A stretch of 64,000 nucleotides of DNA from Sulfurimonas denitrificans DSM 1251 (GCF_000012965.1 NC_007575.1:1922001-1986000); one strand, 5' to 3'; positions 8,460 through 18,381 are shown, counted from the first letter of the stretch. The notes: generated from the letters alone by a model not told the origin. Translations and numbers: made by a program.

Positions 8460-8786
8460 TTAATAATGAATAGCCAACCAAACACTCTCCTGCTTTGGCG
8501 TTGTCCATGAAACTCTATGTTTCTTGTGTGCTGGTATGTTTATATAATCTCCACCTCTTAAATGTACCTCCTCACCATCAACAAATAAAAGCACCGCCTC
8601 GCCACTTAGTAAAATAACCCACTCATTTTGGCTCTGGTCATACCACTCGCCCTCTTTTGTCACATGCCCATAAGAGATAATTCTCTCTATTTTTATATTT
8701 TTACTGCTTAAAAGTGTCTCAAAAAACTCCTCTTTAAGTGAAGCTGGAATATCTGAGAATATATTTTTACTCTGCAAAATAGACAC
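8460..8786 (-). CDS. Small cupin-domain protein
   Basis: This is a single-domain cupin of 108 residues. Cupin motif 1 is poorly conserved (EWYDQSQNEWVILLSGEAVLLF) and motif 2 is GGDYINIPAHKKHRVSWT, so a metal-binding jelly roll is likely. The GTG start at 8786 lies inside the end of the MEMO-like gene, giving a 20-base overlap and implying co-translation with the AmmeMemoRadiSam set upstream. The ligand is unknown. Confidence 0.75.
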   Translation of the reverse strand: MSILQSKNIFSDIPASLKEEFFETLLSSKNIKIERIISYGHVTKEGEWYDQSQNEWVILLSGEAVLLFVDGEEVHLRGGDYINIPAHKKHRVSWTTPKQESVWLAIHY

Positions 8787-9555
8787 TCACATATCCAACA
8801 ACTCTACTCTCATCTCCACTAGCATCTGCGCTTGTTCTATAATCAAGTAGATGTGGAACTAAAGTAGCTTTTTTTGCACTAAGAAGCATAGCTTCAACAC
8901 CGATAATTCCACACGCTTCACAACCGCTATGGAGTTTTTCTATATCTAAGTTCTCTATGGCACTTACGCAGATATTATCTACTCTTAGAGCCTCTTCTTG
9001 TGTGTGAAAATGGCTCAAATCTGTACTTATGATGATTCCAACATCTTTATGATTTAGAGCAAAATCTATGATTTTAGATAGATTTGATGGCTTCATATAA
9101 GAGTAAACCAACTCTACAACAGAAGCACCCTCTATATAGTATTTTATAAAAGGAAACTGAACCTCTGTGCTATGTTCAAAGTGCGTATCTCTATAGCAAG
9201 AGAGTAAAAAAGTATTACTTAACTCTTCTACTAAATCCAAAGATGCAGGAATCGCGCCAAATGGAGTCTCATAAGAGCTAAAATCACCCAACGAGATACC
9301 CTCAAATCCAACCCTATGTGATGGACCGATTACTAAAAACTTTTTTACACCACTTTTTTTCAAGACTCTATAAGCTACGTTTGCGCTATATCCTGAGTAG
9401 ATATAACCAGCATGTGGGACAATTACAACTCTGCTTTTTATATCTGGCAAAATGTTTTCTTCATCATAAGTAGTGCTAAAGTGTTCAAAATATCTCTCTA
9501 ATTCAACTGCTCTGGCAGGGTAAAAACTCCCAACTACGCTCATCTCTCTTTTCAT
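8767..9555 (-). CDS. amrB: AmmeMemoRadiSam system protein B (MEMO-like)
   Basis: The 262-residue protein matches the MEMO1/AmmeMemoRadiSam B family: REMSVVGSFYPARAVELERYF at the start, VVIVPHAGYIYSGYSA, FLVIGPSHRVGF and IIISTDLSHFHT. The fold resembles non-haem iron dioxygenases, and the conserved histidines may bind metal. Start choice: ATG at 9555 overlaps the TGA of the radical SAM gene (ATGA), with AGGAG upstream; a longer frame exists but has no such support. The three family members lie together here in the order A, radical SAM, B. The pathway is not established. Confidence 0.87.
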   Translation of the reverse strand: MKREMSVVGSFYPARAVELERYFEHFSTTYDEENILPDIKSRVVIVPHAGYIYSGYSANVAYRVLKKSGVKKFLVIGPSHRVGFEGISLGDFSSYETPFGAIPASLDLVEELSNTFLLSCYRDTHFEHSTEVQFPFIKYYIEGASVVELVYSYMKPSNLSKIIDFALNHKDVGIIISTDLSHFHTQEEALRVDNICVSAIENLDIEKLHSGCEACGIIGVEAMLLSAKKATLVPHLLDYRTSADASGDESRVVGYVSVYFAE

Positions 9556-10541
9556 CTCCAAACTCCTGCTATAACTTCGCCGCAATGCGTACATTTAGAA
9601 TCTTCTATATTTAAAATCTCAGCCCTATATCCATCTCTGGCTACAAGTTTTGTTTGACATTTCGGGCAGTAAGTTGAGCCATCATTTAGAACATTTCCAA
9701 GATATACATACCTTATGCCAAAGCTCTTTGCTATCTCTTTTGCTCTTTGCAAAGTTGCTATTGGCGTTGGGGCAGTCTCATTCATCTTGTAGTCTGGATG
9801 AAAAGCACTCAAATGCCATGGAACATCTCGTCCTAGTTTTGTGACTATAAACTCCGCCATCTTCTCTATCTCCACTGAGCTATCATTTACATCAGGGATA
9901 AGAAGAGTTGTGATTTCTAGCCAAATTTTACTCTTTGAAAATGAAACTAAAGATTCTAAAACTCCATCAAGCTCAGCCTTTAGAACCTTTTTGTAGTAGT
10001 CATGTGAAAAGCTCTTCAAATCTATATTAGCAGCGTCAAGCCACGATGGAAGCTCTTGGAGAACCTCTTTTGATTCATATCCGCTGGAGACAAATACATT
10101 TTTTATATCTGCCTCTTTTGCCAAAACTCCAATATCTTTTGCGTATGGATACCAAATAGCTGGTTCATTATATGTGTAGCTTATGCTCTTGCATCTGTTC
10201 TTGATTGCAAGGTTTACAATATCCTCTGGCATGTAAGTTACGCTCTCATCAACTTCAAATGTTTGAGAAATAGAGTAGTTTTGACAAAACGGGCATCTTA
10301 AATTACATCCGACTGTGCCGATTGAGAGCGAGGTTGAAGCTGGTAAAAAGTGATATAGCGGTTTTTTCTCAATAGGATCTACATGTAGCGCACTTGGATG
10401 TGAGTAGGTTTTGTTCACAAGCTCTGAATTTATGTTGTAATTTATACCGCAAATCCCGCCTCTGCCCTCTTTGAGTGTGCAGTAGTGTTTGCATAAAAGA
10501 CAGGTTATGCTATCTTCATCATTATAGTGAAAGTACTTCAT
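9552..10541 (-). CDS. amrS: AmmeMemoRadiSam system radical SAM enzyme
   Basis: This radical SAM protein binds a 4Fe-4S cluster through Cys79, Cys83 and Cys86 (GCNLRCPFCQNYS), the CxxxCxxC pattern. Related to pyruvate-formate-lyase activating enzymes. An N-terminal cysteine group (CLLCKHYC, GICG) and a C-terminal zinc-ribbon-like pair (CPKCQ, CTHCG) are visible. The start is ATG 10541, with GAGGAG seven bases upstream; a TTG one codon earlier is less likely. It overlaps the AMMECR1 gene before it and the MEMO gene after it. The substrate is unknown. Confidence 0.88.
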   Translation of the reverse strand: MKYFHYNDEDSITCLLCKHYCTLKEGRGGICGINYNINSELVNKTYSHPSALHVDPIEKKPLYHFLPASTSLSIGTVGCNLRCPFCQNYSISQTFEVDESVTYMPEDIVNLAIKNRCKSISYTYNEPAIWYPYAKDIGVLAKEADIKNVFVSSGYESKEVLQELPSWLDAANIDLKSFSHDYYKKVLKAELDGVLESLVSFSKSKIWLEITTLLIPDVNDSSVEIEKMAEFIVTKLGRDVPWHLSAFHPDYKMNETAPTPIATLQRAKEIAKSFGIRYVYLGNVLNDGSTYCPKCQTKLVARDGYRAEILNIEDSKCTHCGEVIAGVWR

Positions 10542-11094
10542 CAAAATTCTCCTCTATCGCCTCAACTCTATATCTATATATGGTTGGATGGTATGCGTAA
10601 ATAGATGGGTTAGCACCAGCTTTATAACTTAAATGCTCTAAAAAAAGTTCTTGAGTTTTCAACTCATCCCAAACTTGAGGCAAAAACGTCCCTTGATATG
10701 AGCCATAGTTCAAGATGAGCCCATCTTTGAGTGGAGTTACTTTTTTTAGCAAATCTTCATAATCTTCATACTCTAAAATCTCTGGCGGAGTCAAGATAGA
10801 GACTTCAAGATTTAGATTCGTTAGCTCCTCTTTAGATAGTGCTTTAAATCTTGGGTCTTTAAAGGCGGAAGAGATTGCATTGTTTATGATGTCCTCAAGA
10901 AGAGTTCTGTGAGCGATGATAGAGCCGATACAGCCTCTTAGTTTTCCATTATGCTTTAGCGTTACAAAAGAGGCACCACTCTCTTTTAAAAACGGGTACT
11001 CATCCTCAAGCGCTTTTTTATCAAAACTATAACTACTATCAAATCTGCTTAAAATTGCGCTCTTTGCAACTCTTAAAACTATACCTTCTATCAT
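10522..11094 (-). CDS. amrA: AmmeMemoRadiSam system protein A (AMMECR1 domain)
   Basis: The 190-residue protein is an AMMECR1-domain protein, marked by LRGCIGSIIAHRTLLEDIINNAISSAF, in which the LRGCIGS segment is the family signature, and by a later GTFLPQVWDEL. It is the first gene of the overlapping set; its stop lies inside the radical SAM gene. AGGTGA precedes the ATG at seven bases. The molecular function is unknown. It probably works with the radical SAM and MEMO-like proteins. Confidence 0.87.
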   Translation of the reverse strand: MIEGIVLRVAKSAILSRFDSSYSFDKKALEDEYPFLKESGASFVTLKHNGKLRGCIGSIIAHRTLLEDIINNAISSAFKDPRFKALSKEELTNLNLEVSILTPPEILEYEDYEDLLKKVTPLKDGLILNYGSYQGTFLPQVWDELKTQELFLEHLSYKAGANPSIYAYHPTIYRYRVEAIEENFDEVLSL

Positions 11095-11104
11095 AACTGA
11101 TCAC

Positions 11105-11974
11105 CTATCTCACAATCTCTTTGAGTGCATCTTCAAAATTATCATACTCAAAGACAAAACCGCTCTCAAGAAGTTTAGATGGATAGACCTCTTTTGAATC
11201 AAGTATCACACTTGCACCCTCTCCATAAAGAAGCTTTAAAACAAACGTTGGTAGTGGAAAGATAGTCGGACGATGAAGAACTTCCCCCATGATTTTTGTC
11301 TGCTCTTTATTGCTAAGCGGGTTTGGTGCGCAAAAATTCACCGCACCTTTTATATCTGGAGTTTTTATGATAAATGCAGCAGCTCTTATCAAATCATCTA
11401 TGTGAATCCATGAGACTATCTGCTTCCCATTTCCAACTATTCCGCCCAACCCAAGTTTAAAAGGCGGCAACATTTTTTGCAGTGCACCTCCCTCTTTTGC
11501 AAAAACAACACCAAAGCGCATCTGCACATTTCTAACTCCAAACTCACTCGCTCTTCTAGCCTCTGCTTCCCAATCTTTGCACAGATAAGCCAAAAAGTCA
11601 TCTGAGAGTTCATCTGAGTCGTCATTATGCGCACTCCCAGATTTGTAAATTCCAACAGCTGAAGCATTTAAAAATAGTTTAGGCTTTTCATGGCAGAGTC
11701 CAATTGCATCAACTAGCTTTTTTGTCGTCTCTATTCGGCTTAAATAGAGAGTTTTTTTATACGCTTCACTCCATCTTGAGAGTATTGTAGCTCCACTAAG
11801 GTTTATCAAAATATCACATCTATTTATCTGCGCAGCCACATCAAGAGCAGAGACATCGCCTCTTATTTTTACCTCAACAACTTCATTTTTTTGAGATAAA
11901 AAATAGTCTGTAAATTTCGAGCCAACCAAACCGCTCTTTCCGCAAATCGCTATCTTTAGTCTATTTCCTGACAT
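11105..11974 (-). CDS. TIGR01777-family NAD-dependent epimerase-like protein
   Basis: This 289-residue protein of the extended SDR type has an N-terminal nucleotide-binding glycine motif (AICGKSGLVGSKF) and the family stretches NLSGATILSRWSEAYK, NASAVGIYKS and VSWIHIDDLI. The chosen ATG at 11974 has TGGAG six bases before it; a GTG four codons upstream has none. TIGR01777 members are widespread, sometimes near cell-division genes, but their substrate is unknown. It lies ten bases upstream of the AMMECR1 gene, so it may lead the same operon. Confidence 0.82.
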   Translation of the reverse strand: MSGNRLKIAICGKSGLVGSKFTDYFLSQKNEVVEVKIRGDVSALDVAAQINRCDILINLSGATILSRWSEAYKKTLYLSRIETTKKLVDAIGLCHEKPKLFLNASAVGIYKSGSAHNDDSDELSDDFLAYLCKDWEAEARRASEFGVRNVQMRFGVVFAKEGGALQKMLPPFKLGLGGIVGNGKQIVSWIHIDDLIRAAAFIIKTPDIKGAVNFCAPNPLSNKEQTKIMGEVLHRPTIFPLPTFVLKLLYGEGASVILDSKEVYPSKLLESGFVFEYDNFEDALKEIVR

Positions 11975-12030
11975 GTTAAACTCCACAACTGATATTGAGT
12001 TATTATAGGTACATGTACATAAATCAATGC

Positions 12031-14268
12031 TTATAGTTCTAAGAGGACTGTATCTCTTGCAGTGATGTCAAGCTTTTTGCACGCACTCTCAAACGCCATG
12101 CTCTCACCAACCAAGATACACTTATGTTTTGCCCTTGTAACAGCCGTATATATGAGCTTTGTGTTGTGCATAATGTAGTGTGAAAAACTCATAGGAATAA
12201 CAACAATATCATACTCCATCCCTTGAACTTTATGGATAGTAAGCGCATAAGAGAGCATCAGATGACTACGCAACTCCTCATACTCATAAACAACAACTAC
12301 ATCCTCATTCGGATAAAAAACGAACGCTTGTTCATCATCCTCTTCTATCTTAAAAAGAAGTCCGCTCATGCCGTTAAATATGCGTCTTTGAGCCGAATCT
12401 TCGGAGTTTTTAAAACCCTCACTGCTCCAAGATGTCATGTTTTCATTTTTGGTATGAACCACTTTATCCATAAGTCTAAACTCCACACCGCCCTTTTTAA
12501 CGCACTTCTTTGGGTTTGGGTTGAAGTAGTTTTGTAAAACAATATTTAAGTTGTTTGAGCCTAAAGTTCCGCCCTTCATAGGTGTTATGACTTGAAAATA
12601 GTTTAGATACTCTTTTATCTGCTTGTTGCTTAGTCTGTATCTAGCTTTCTCGATTGATTCAACTACTTTGTGAGCGATTACTGCAACTATTTGCGCTGAG
12701 TTCTCCTCTCTTTGGCTTGAGAGTTCTGCTTGAGTGAGCTGATTTTTAAGAGCATAGTAGTTTTGCATACTTACATCTACAAACTCAAAATCCTCATACT
12801 CTCTTTTATATTCAGGCACAACACCCAAACGTATATCATTTGCTATAACAGTTATCGCCTTATCTTCACTCTGTCTATATATCTTTGTAAGTTTTACAAT
12901 AGGTGCAAGGCAGAGCGTTAAAACATCGCTAAGTACATTTCCAGCCCCAATAGGAGGGAGTTGTGCATCATCTCCAACAACTATAAGGAGTGCACTTTTA
13001 CTAACTTTTCTAACCAATCTCGCAAACAAAGAGGAGTTTATCATTGATGCTTCATCTATCAAAACAACAGAGTAGGGAAACTCGTCTCTCTCTTCAAATT
13101 TGACTAAAAGAGATTGTATAGTAGCACTCTCATACCCTGTTGTATCGGCTATACGCTGTGAGGCAATACCGCTAAGAGCACATGTAATAATCTCTTTTTT
13201 ATCATATTTTGTATTTAACAAATCAAGGATACTCCTAGATGTCGTACTTTTCCCAGTTCCTGCATACCCGACTAAAAAAAGTATGGATGAGCCCTCATTT
13301 ATCTTCTTTAGAGCCTCTTTTTGCTCATCTCCGAGTTTTAAATCATGCTCACTCAAAAATAGATCTAAATCTTTTGTAAAACCGCCATTATCAAGTTTTG
13401 CTCTTCTTTTAAATTCATCATACAAATACTTCTCTGCATCATAAAGACGAGCGGGAGAGACACGCTCATTTTTCATCAAAACAATGCTTCCCTCACTAAC
13501 TCTCTCAACTAAAGAAGCCTCATAGAGGTAGCTTTTATCGCTAAAAGTGAGTAGTTCATCAAGCTCAAAAAAAAGTATCTCTTTTGCCACGCAAGAGTTA
13601 CCTTGCTGTTCGCAGTAGTTCAAAAGTACATAGTCCATAGCCGAACTTATGCGGTTCTCATCATCTTTTTTCACGCCCATCTTAAGAGCTAGTTCATCCG
13701 CACGTTTGAAGCCTATGGAGTTTATGGAAGTTAAAATGTAAGGATTGTTTTTTATCTTTGCACACGGCTCTTCAACATCTCTCATAGCAGTTGCGATAGT
13801 TGTCAAAAAGGCAGGAGTTACATCATAAGGAGTTAAAAATTCCCCGATTTCTCTCATGGAGCGAAACTTTTTCCAACTTGCTTGAATTTTTTTGAGTTTT
13901 TTCTCTTTTATCCCCTTAAACTCTAAAAGCCTCTCAATATCGTTGTCTAAAACCTCAATTAGCCCATCATTTCCAAAATGCTCTATGAGATCCGCGGAGA
14001 GCTTTTTTGTAAACCCTTTTATGATTTTATTTAAAAAGAAAAAAAGCTCATTTTGATTTACTTTTATATACTCAAACTTAAAAGTTTTTCCATACTTCTT
14101 ATGCTCTTCCCAGTGGCCTTTAAGCGTTATGGCACTCTCTTTAAGATGCGAAACCTCACTCTCATAGTAAGAGCCACTAATCTTCTCCCCACTCTTTAAA
14201 ACAGCTATAAAAAAAGCCTCTTCTTCAAAAAGAATTTTGTCGATTTGACCTATGAGAGTTTCATTCAA
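12031..14268 (-). CDS. recD2: RecD2-like superfamily 1B DNA helicase
   Basis: The 745-residue protein has a long N-terminal region with hairpin motifs (LLEFKGIKEKKLKKI), then helicase motifs: Walker A GYAGTGKST near 340, motif II VVLIDEASM near 427, then GDDAQLPPIGAG, a C-terminal LTIHKVQGMEYDIVV, and YTAVTRAK. This is the RecD/TraA layout of 5'-3' helicases that act without RecBC. The start is TTG at 14268 with AAGG eight bases before it, and it overlaps the stop of the upstream ATPase gene by eight bases. The role is likely DNA repair or replication restart. Confidence 0.85.
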   Translation of the reverse strand: MNETLIGQIDKILFEEEAFFIAVLKSGEKISGSYYESEVSHLKESAITLKGHWEEHKKYGKTFKFEYIKVNQNELFFFLNKIIKGFTKKLSADLIEHFGNDGLIEVLDNDIERLLEFKGIKEKKLKKIQASWKKFRSMREIGEFLTPYDVTPAFLTTIATAMRDVEEPCAKIKNNPYILTSINSIGFKRADELALKMGVKKDDENRISSAMDYVLLNYCEQQGNSCVAKEILFFELDELLTFSDKSYLYEASLVERVSEGSIVLMKNERVSPARLYDAEKYLYDEFKRRAKLDNGGFTKDLDLFLSEHDLKLGDEQKEALKKINEGSSILFLVGYAGTGKSTTSRSILDLLNTKYDKKEIITCALSGIASQRIADTTGYESATIQSLLVKFEERDEFPYSVVLIDEASMINSSLFARLVRKVSKSALLIVVGDDAQLPPIGAGNVLSDVLTLCLAPIVKLTKIYRQSEDKAITVIANDIRLGVVPEYKREYEDFEFVDVSMQNYYALKNQLTQAELSSQREENSAQIVAVIAHKVVESIEKARYRLSNKQIKEYLNYFQVITPMKGGTLGSNNLNIVLQNYFNPNPKKCVKKGGVEFRLMDKVVHTKNENMTSWSSEGFKNSEDSAQRRIFNGMSGLLFKIEEDDEQAFVFYPNEDVVVVYEYEELRSHLMLSYALTIHKVQGMEYDIVVIPMSFSHYIMHNTKLIYTAVTRAKHKCILVGESMAFESACKKLDITARDTVLLEL

Positions 14269-15544
14269 TATTTAAACCTTCATCAATCTCAAGCAAAAAC
14301 CTATCTATACTTATCACTTTTACACCATTAATTGTGTCGTTTGCGTCATATGTTATCAAGATACATCTATCATTCTCTTTTTTGAACTCTCCAAAAGCGT
14401 TTAACTCTCTTTTTTTTGTTTTTTCATCACTAATATCATAAGACACCTGATACAAGCTATCATGCATATAAAAATCTACCTCTTGATTATCTTTCCTATA
14501 TGTTATTTTTTCATCTTTTTTATATAACTCGTTAAATACTAAATTCTCAAGTGCTGTGCCTAAGTTTTTTGTTCTGTTTACTCCTAAATTTAAAAAACCG
14601 TTATCACTGACATATAGTTTTTTAGCAGATTTGATTTGTGAGGTCAGCTTATCGTGATGCGCAGAAATAGTATGGATTAAAAAATTATCTTCAAAATAGC
14701 CGATGTACTCTTTTATCATTTTTGGGTCAACGCTTAGTTTTTTAGCCAGCGAGCTGTAGTTTAAAGTGCTTGAAGCATTTGAGACAAGATAATAAAAGAG
14801 GTCTCTTATGATTTGAGAGCTTTTAATGTTGTATCTAGGAACTATATCTTTGAGTATGATATCTTCAGCCACATTCATGAGATACTCTTTTTTTAGCATT
14901 TCATCATTATTTGACATCACTGAGTAGTATCCGCCCCATTTGAGGTACTCATCCATAGCTCTGCTTATCTCAATTTTATTTGCTGTTCTTTGAATTTTTG
15001 TGGAAAAATCTATATTTTTAAAATGTAAAAATTCCCTAAAATTAAAACTCTGAATGTCAAGCCTCAGTACTCTGCCCGTTAAAACAGTTGCATAGTTTGA
15101 AGTTAAAAGCGATGCATTTGAGCCTGTTATGATAAATTTGATATTTGAGTTCTCATATTTTGATTTTACAAAGATTTCCCAATTTTGAAAAATTTGCACC
15201 TCATCTATAAAAAAATATATCTTCTTCTCTCTGTTTGGATTTGCAAGTTTTAAGTACGCATCAAAAATCACTCCAAGATACGAAGCGTCATCTTTATACG
15301 GAATAAATTCTGGTTTTTCCAAATTGATGAAAAATATATTTTTTGCTTCAACGCTCTTTAATAGCTCACGAATGAGCAATTTTGCCAAAGTGCTTTTACC
15401 TACGCGTCTAGCGCCAACAAGAGCCAAAATTTCCTTTGTGCCAAGAAATTTTATAGCTTTATCTAAAATTTCTCTTGAAACAAAGTCGCCGTATATACTC
15501 TGATTTACCCAGTGTCTATTATCTTCTAAAAGAATTGAATCCAT
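14261..15544 (-). CDS. AAA_14-type ATPase with DUF4143 domain
   Basis: Walker A is GARRVGKST (residues 44-52) and Walker B is IYFFIDEVQ (about 112-120). The C-terminal half carries the DUF4143 pattern SAKKLYVSDNGFLN and a PD-(D/E)xK-like RKDNQEVDFYMHD. Such proteins are common and variable in bacteria and archaea; some may act as nuclease/ATPase modules, but none of that is established here. It overlaps the RecD2-like gene and is preceded by AGGATATAAAT. The neighbourhood of R-M genes hints at an accessory region. Confidence 0.82.
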   Translation of the reverse strand: MDSILLEDNRHWVNQSIYGDFVSREILDKAIKFLGTKEILALVGARRVGKSTLAKLLIRELLKSVEAKNIFFINLEKPEFIPYKDDASYLGVIFDAYLKLANPNREKKIYFFIDEVQIFQNWEIFVKSKYENSNIKFIITGSNASLLTSNYATVLTGRVLRLDIQSFNFREFLHFKNIDFSTKIQRTANKIEISRAMDEYLKWGGYYSVMSNNDEMLKKEYLMNVAEDIILKDIVPRYNIKSSQIIRDLFYYLVSNASSTLNYSSLAKKLSVDPKMIKEYIGYFEDNFLIHTISAHHDKLTSQIKSAKKLYVSDNGFLNLGVNRTKNLGTALENLVFNELYKKDEKITYRKDNQEVDFYMHDSLYQVSYDISDEKTKKRELNAFGEFKKENDRCILITYDANDTINGVKVISIDRFLLEIDEGLNIE

Positions 15545-15612
15545 ATTTATATCCTAAATAAAGAATGTATTCCTAATAATACACTATTTTTAAGTAAAAT
15601 ACTTTTTTAAAT

Positions 15613-17016
15613 CTAAAGAGATTTTAAATAAATTTCATTTTTTACATATGAAGCATTAAGCCAAAAACAATGCTTCGTATACTCTTTTAAATGAGTCAAT
15701 TTGTCTCTGACTGGTAAAGATATTGTATCGTCAGCATTTATTGCATGTGGTCTTACATGTGATACTGCGTTAAATTTTTTATTTGGAAAGTTTGTATATC
15801 TAATCTTGTTGCCACTTTTATTTGTTTTTATATCTTTAACTATATCCCCACTTTGAACAATCTCTTTTGTTCTTGCCCACACTTTTTCAACCTCCAAGAT
15901 ATCTTTATATGGCATATTCCAAAATTGAGCTTTCTTGAATATCAGTTTTTTATTTTCAAATTGAAAAAAAACAAATAAAAATTTATGTCCTAATATATTG
16001 CTTATTTCAGATTCATCCCAAGTTTCATTGACTATATTCTCATATTTAAAATTTGGAAATGAAATATCTTCTTTAGGTAAATTATTATCTTTAAGCCGAA
16101 TAGTTTTTACGATTATTTCAGCTTTTTCAAATTCTTCTATTTCTTTATTTAGCTCTATGCCTAAAATTGCTTTTGTTAAATTTGCATAAAAGTTTTTTGC
16201 TTTAAGGTTTAAATTTATATTTAACATTGCCAAAATATCTTCTATTGTTTTATCATAATAAGATTCAAATTTTGACACCACAATCTCTTCTAATGTTTTA
16301 TCTTTAGTAATTTCAGTTGATTGTATTAATTTACCATATACAGATGAATTACCAGATATTGAAGCAATAATATGATTTACATAGCCTTGTTTTAATGAGT
16401 AGGCTCTCTGTTTTGCTGTTAAAGTACTATTGGGCTGCTCTCTTGGATTTCCACCTTTTCCACCTTTTGGTGCAGCTCCTAAATAAAATGTATCACCTTC
16501 GGAAAGTTCATGAGCTTTTCCATCTAAAACTTTTTGTTTTATTCTTTTCCAATCTTGCTTTATTATTTCTAAATCAATACTTGGAAAAGTCCATTCATCA
16601 ACAAGCTTAATCACATAGTCCAAAACATTGGTATCATTTTCATATAAATAAAAAACTAGGAGTAAATTCTCATTTTTTTTCCAAAAAGAACTTGTTTCAA
16701 AGTTTTGATGAACAATATCTTGATAATTGATTATATTTAGTGATAATCTCTCTTTAGCGCGAAACTGATTATTTTTAAGTTGTTTTAATGGCGATGATTT
16801 TAATTCAAGATTAACTTCTGGAAAATCTGCTTCTGCATTAGAATTTGGAGCATATAAAAAATAAAATTTCTCAAGTATCTGTCCAAAACTTCCTTTTCCA
16901 GAATATTCATGTGACAAAATAGTTTTATTACAAGATTTTTTTAATGTACTAGATTTAAGCTTCTTTGCAAATTCTATAATAGATTGTTTATTAAAAATAT
17001 CATAAGGTAATTCCAT
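15613..17016 (-). CDS. Sau3AI/MutH-family type II restriction endonuclease (predicted GATC)
   Basis: The 467-residue protein matches the tandem MutH-like layout of Sau3AI (489 residues). The catalytic set is Asp64, Glu71 and Lys73 in ADFPEVNLELK, with the same spacing as MutH Asp70, Glu77 and Lys79. The C-terminal domain (from about 260) appears to be a second, non-catalytic MutH-like copy. It begins exactly where the methyltransferase gene ends (TAG at 17019-17017, ATG at 17016), so the two are co-translated. GATC specificity is inferred from family. Base composition is AT-rich, consistent with acquisition. Confidence 0.83.
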   Translation of the reverse strand: MELPYDIFNKQSIIEFAKKLKSSTLKKSCNKTILSHEYSGKGSFGQILEKFYFLYAPNSNAEADFPEVNLELKSSPLKQLKNNQFRAKERLSLNIINYQDIVHQNFETSSFWKKNENLLLVFYLYENDTNVLDYVIKLVDEWTFPSIDLEIIKQDWKRIKQKVLDGKAHELSEGDTFYLGAAPKGGKGGNPREQPNSTLTAKQRAYSLKQGYVNHIIASISGNSSVYGKLIQSTEITKDKTLEEIVVSKFESYYDKTIEDILAMLNINLNLKAKNFYANLTKAILGIELNKEIEEFEKAEIIVKTIRLKDNNLPKEDISFPNFKYENIVNETWDESEISNILGHKFLFVFFQFENKKLIFKKAQFWNMPYKDILEVEKVWARTKEIVQSGDIVKDIKTNKSGNKIRYTNFPNKKFNAVSHVRPHAINADDTISLPVRDKLTHLKEYTKHCFWLNASYVKNEIYLKSL

Positions 17017-18324
17017 CTATATCTCTTTTAAAAGTACATTACCAAGTTTCTCAACAATCCCTACAACCAAAGCATTGCCCATTAAAAAAGCTCTTTTGCT
17101 ATCACTTACACCAGCGGTATGATTGTCTGGAAACATGTTTAATCTCTCCAGTTCAACTGGTGTCAATCTTCTATGTCTCCCATCAACACAAACAACGTGT
17201 TTAAAGCGTGAAGCACTTGCTCCGCCTTCGCCAGTTATGATTGTTCTGGATGGTTTTTTTAAGCAATCTGGAAAAGACATGCTACCTTCACTATAGAGAT
17301 ATTTGTGTCCTGTTGTCTTATGTACTCTCTCGATTGATTTTGAATTTTTGTGATATTTCCACTTTTCTAGCTCTTCATCACTTATATAAAATTCTTTTGG
17401 CACATCTTTTTCATCTTGTAAAAAATCGCCAAGAACACTGAAATTTCCTTCATGTTCAGCTTTACATGTAGCTGTATAATAGACTCCATCTATCATGTAT
17501 CCAGAGTCGTAAAAACTATTTTTATTAGAAGTGTTTTTATTGAAATTATCTGTAATATCAACCAAGTCATCTGAGAGTTTTAAGGAGAATATATCATCTT
17601 CTTGAATCATCTTTATAGGAAATGTTTTGGCAAAGATTCCATCTTTGCTCAGTACCTCAAATGGTGTTTTTTGTTGCAAATTCAAATACGGTTTTGTTCC
17701 ATTTTTGTACGCCATTATAAAAACTCTTCGTCTTCTTTGTGGCATCCCATAGTCACTTGCATTTATAACTCTCCACTCAACCCCATAACCAAGAGAATTA
17801 AGCGATGAGAGAATAATTGCAAAATCTCTTCCTCTTTGAGCGGCAGGAGATTTTAAAAGCCTATCTACATTTTCAAGCAGAAGATATTTTGGTGCTTTCT
17901 CTTTTTTTTGCTTCAAAATTCTATATATCTCCCACCATAAGACACCCTTTTTACCAACAATTCCATGTGAATTTTTAAGAGTGCTTGCAACAGAGTAATC
18001 TTGACATGGAAAACCGCCTACGAGTAAATCGTGGTCTGGAATTACAGAAGCATCTACGGTAGAGATATCATCATTTGAGTGATTTTCATAGCCAAACCTA
18101 GCACAATATATGTCAGAAGCATGTTGCGTTTTTGTGGACGGTTCCCACTGATTGCTCCAAACTACGCTATAAGACTTATTTTCTAAACTGGTCTTTTCTA
18201 ACCCCAGTCTAAAACCGCCAACTCCTGCAAACAATTCAACTGTTCTGATAGATAATGATTGTGAAGTTTGCATATTCATAGTTAACTCATTCATATTGTA
18301 TGTAAATAAATTTGGTATTTTCAT
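17017..18324 (-). CDS. DNA cytosine-5 methyltransferase (predicted GATC, Sau3AI partner)
   Basis: This 435-residue C5 methyltransferase has motif I VELFAGVGGF (29-38), catalytic Cys107 in GGFPCQDYS, ENVDR (151-155), QRRRRVFIM and the C-terminal MGNALVVGIVEKLG. Its arrangement, with a long variable region before motif IX, fits M.Sau3AI-like enzymes. The start at 18324 has GGGGA seven bases upstream; other in-frame ATGs lie at 18294, 18279 and 18273. It is immediately followed by the cognate nuclease, so methylation is expected to precede restriction. A 10-bp inverted repeat lies upstream at 18382-18410. Confidence 0.87.
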   Translation of the reverse strand: MKIPNLFTYNMNELTMNMQTSQSLSIRTVELFAGVGGFRLGLEKTSLENKSYSVVWSNQWEPSTKTQHASDIYCARFGYENHSNDDISTVDASVIPDHDLLVGGFPCQDYSVASTLKNSHGIVGKKGVLWWEIYRILKQKKEKAPKYLLLENVDRLLKSPAAQRGRDFAIILSSLNSLGYGVEWRVINASDYGMPQRRRRVFIMAYKNGTKPYLNLQQKTPFEVLSKDGIFAKTFPIKMIQEDDIFSLKLSDDLVDITDNFNKNTSNKNSFYDSGYMIDGVYYTATCKAEHEGNFSVLGDFLQDEKDVPKEFYISDEELEKWKYHKNSKSIERVHKTTGHKYLYSEGSMSFPDCLKKPSRTIITGEGGASASRFKHVVCVDGRHRRLTPVELERLNMFPDNHTAGVSDSKRAFLMGNALVVGIVEKLGNVLLKEI

Positions 18325-18381
18325 ACTATCTTCCCCTAAATTTTATTAGGTTTTATAGTAATTAAAATTTAATAATTTTCT

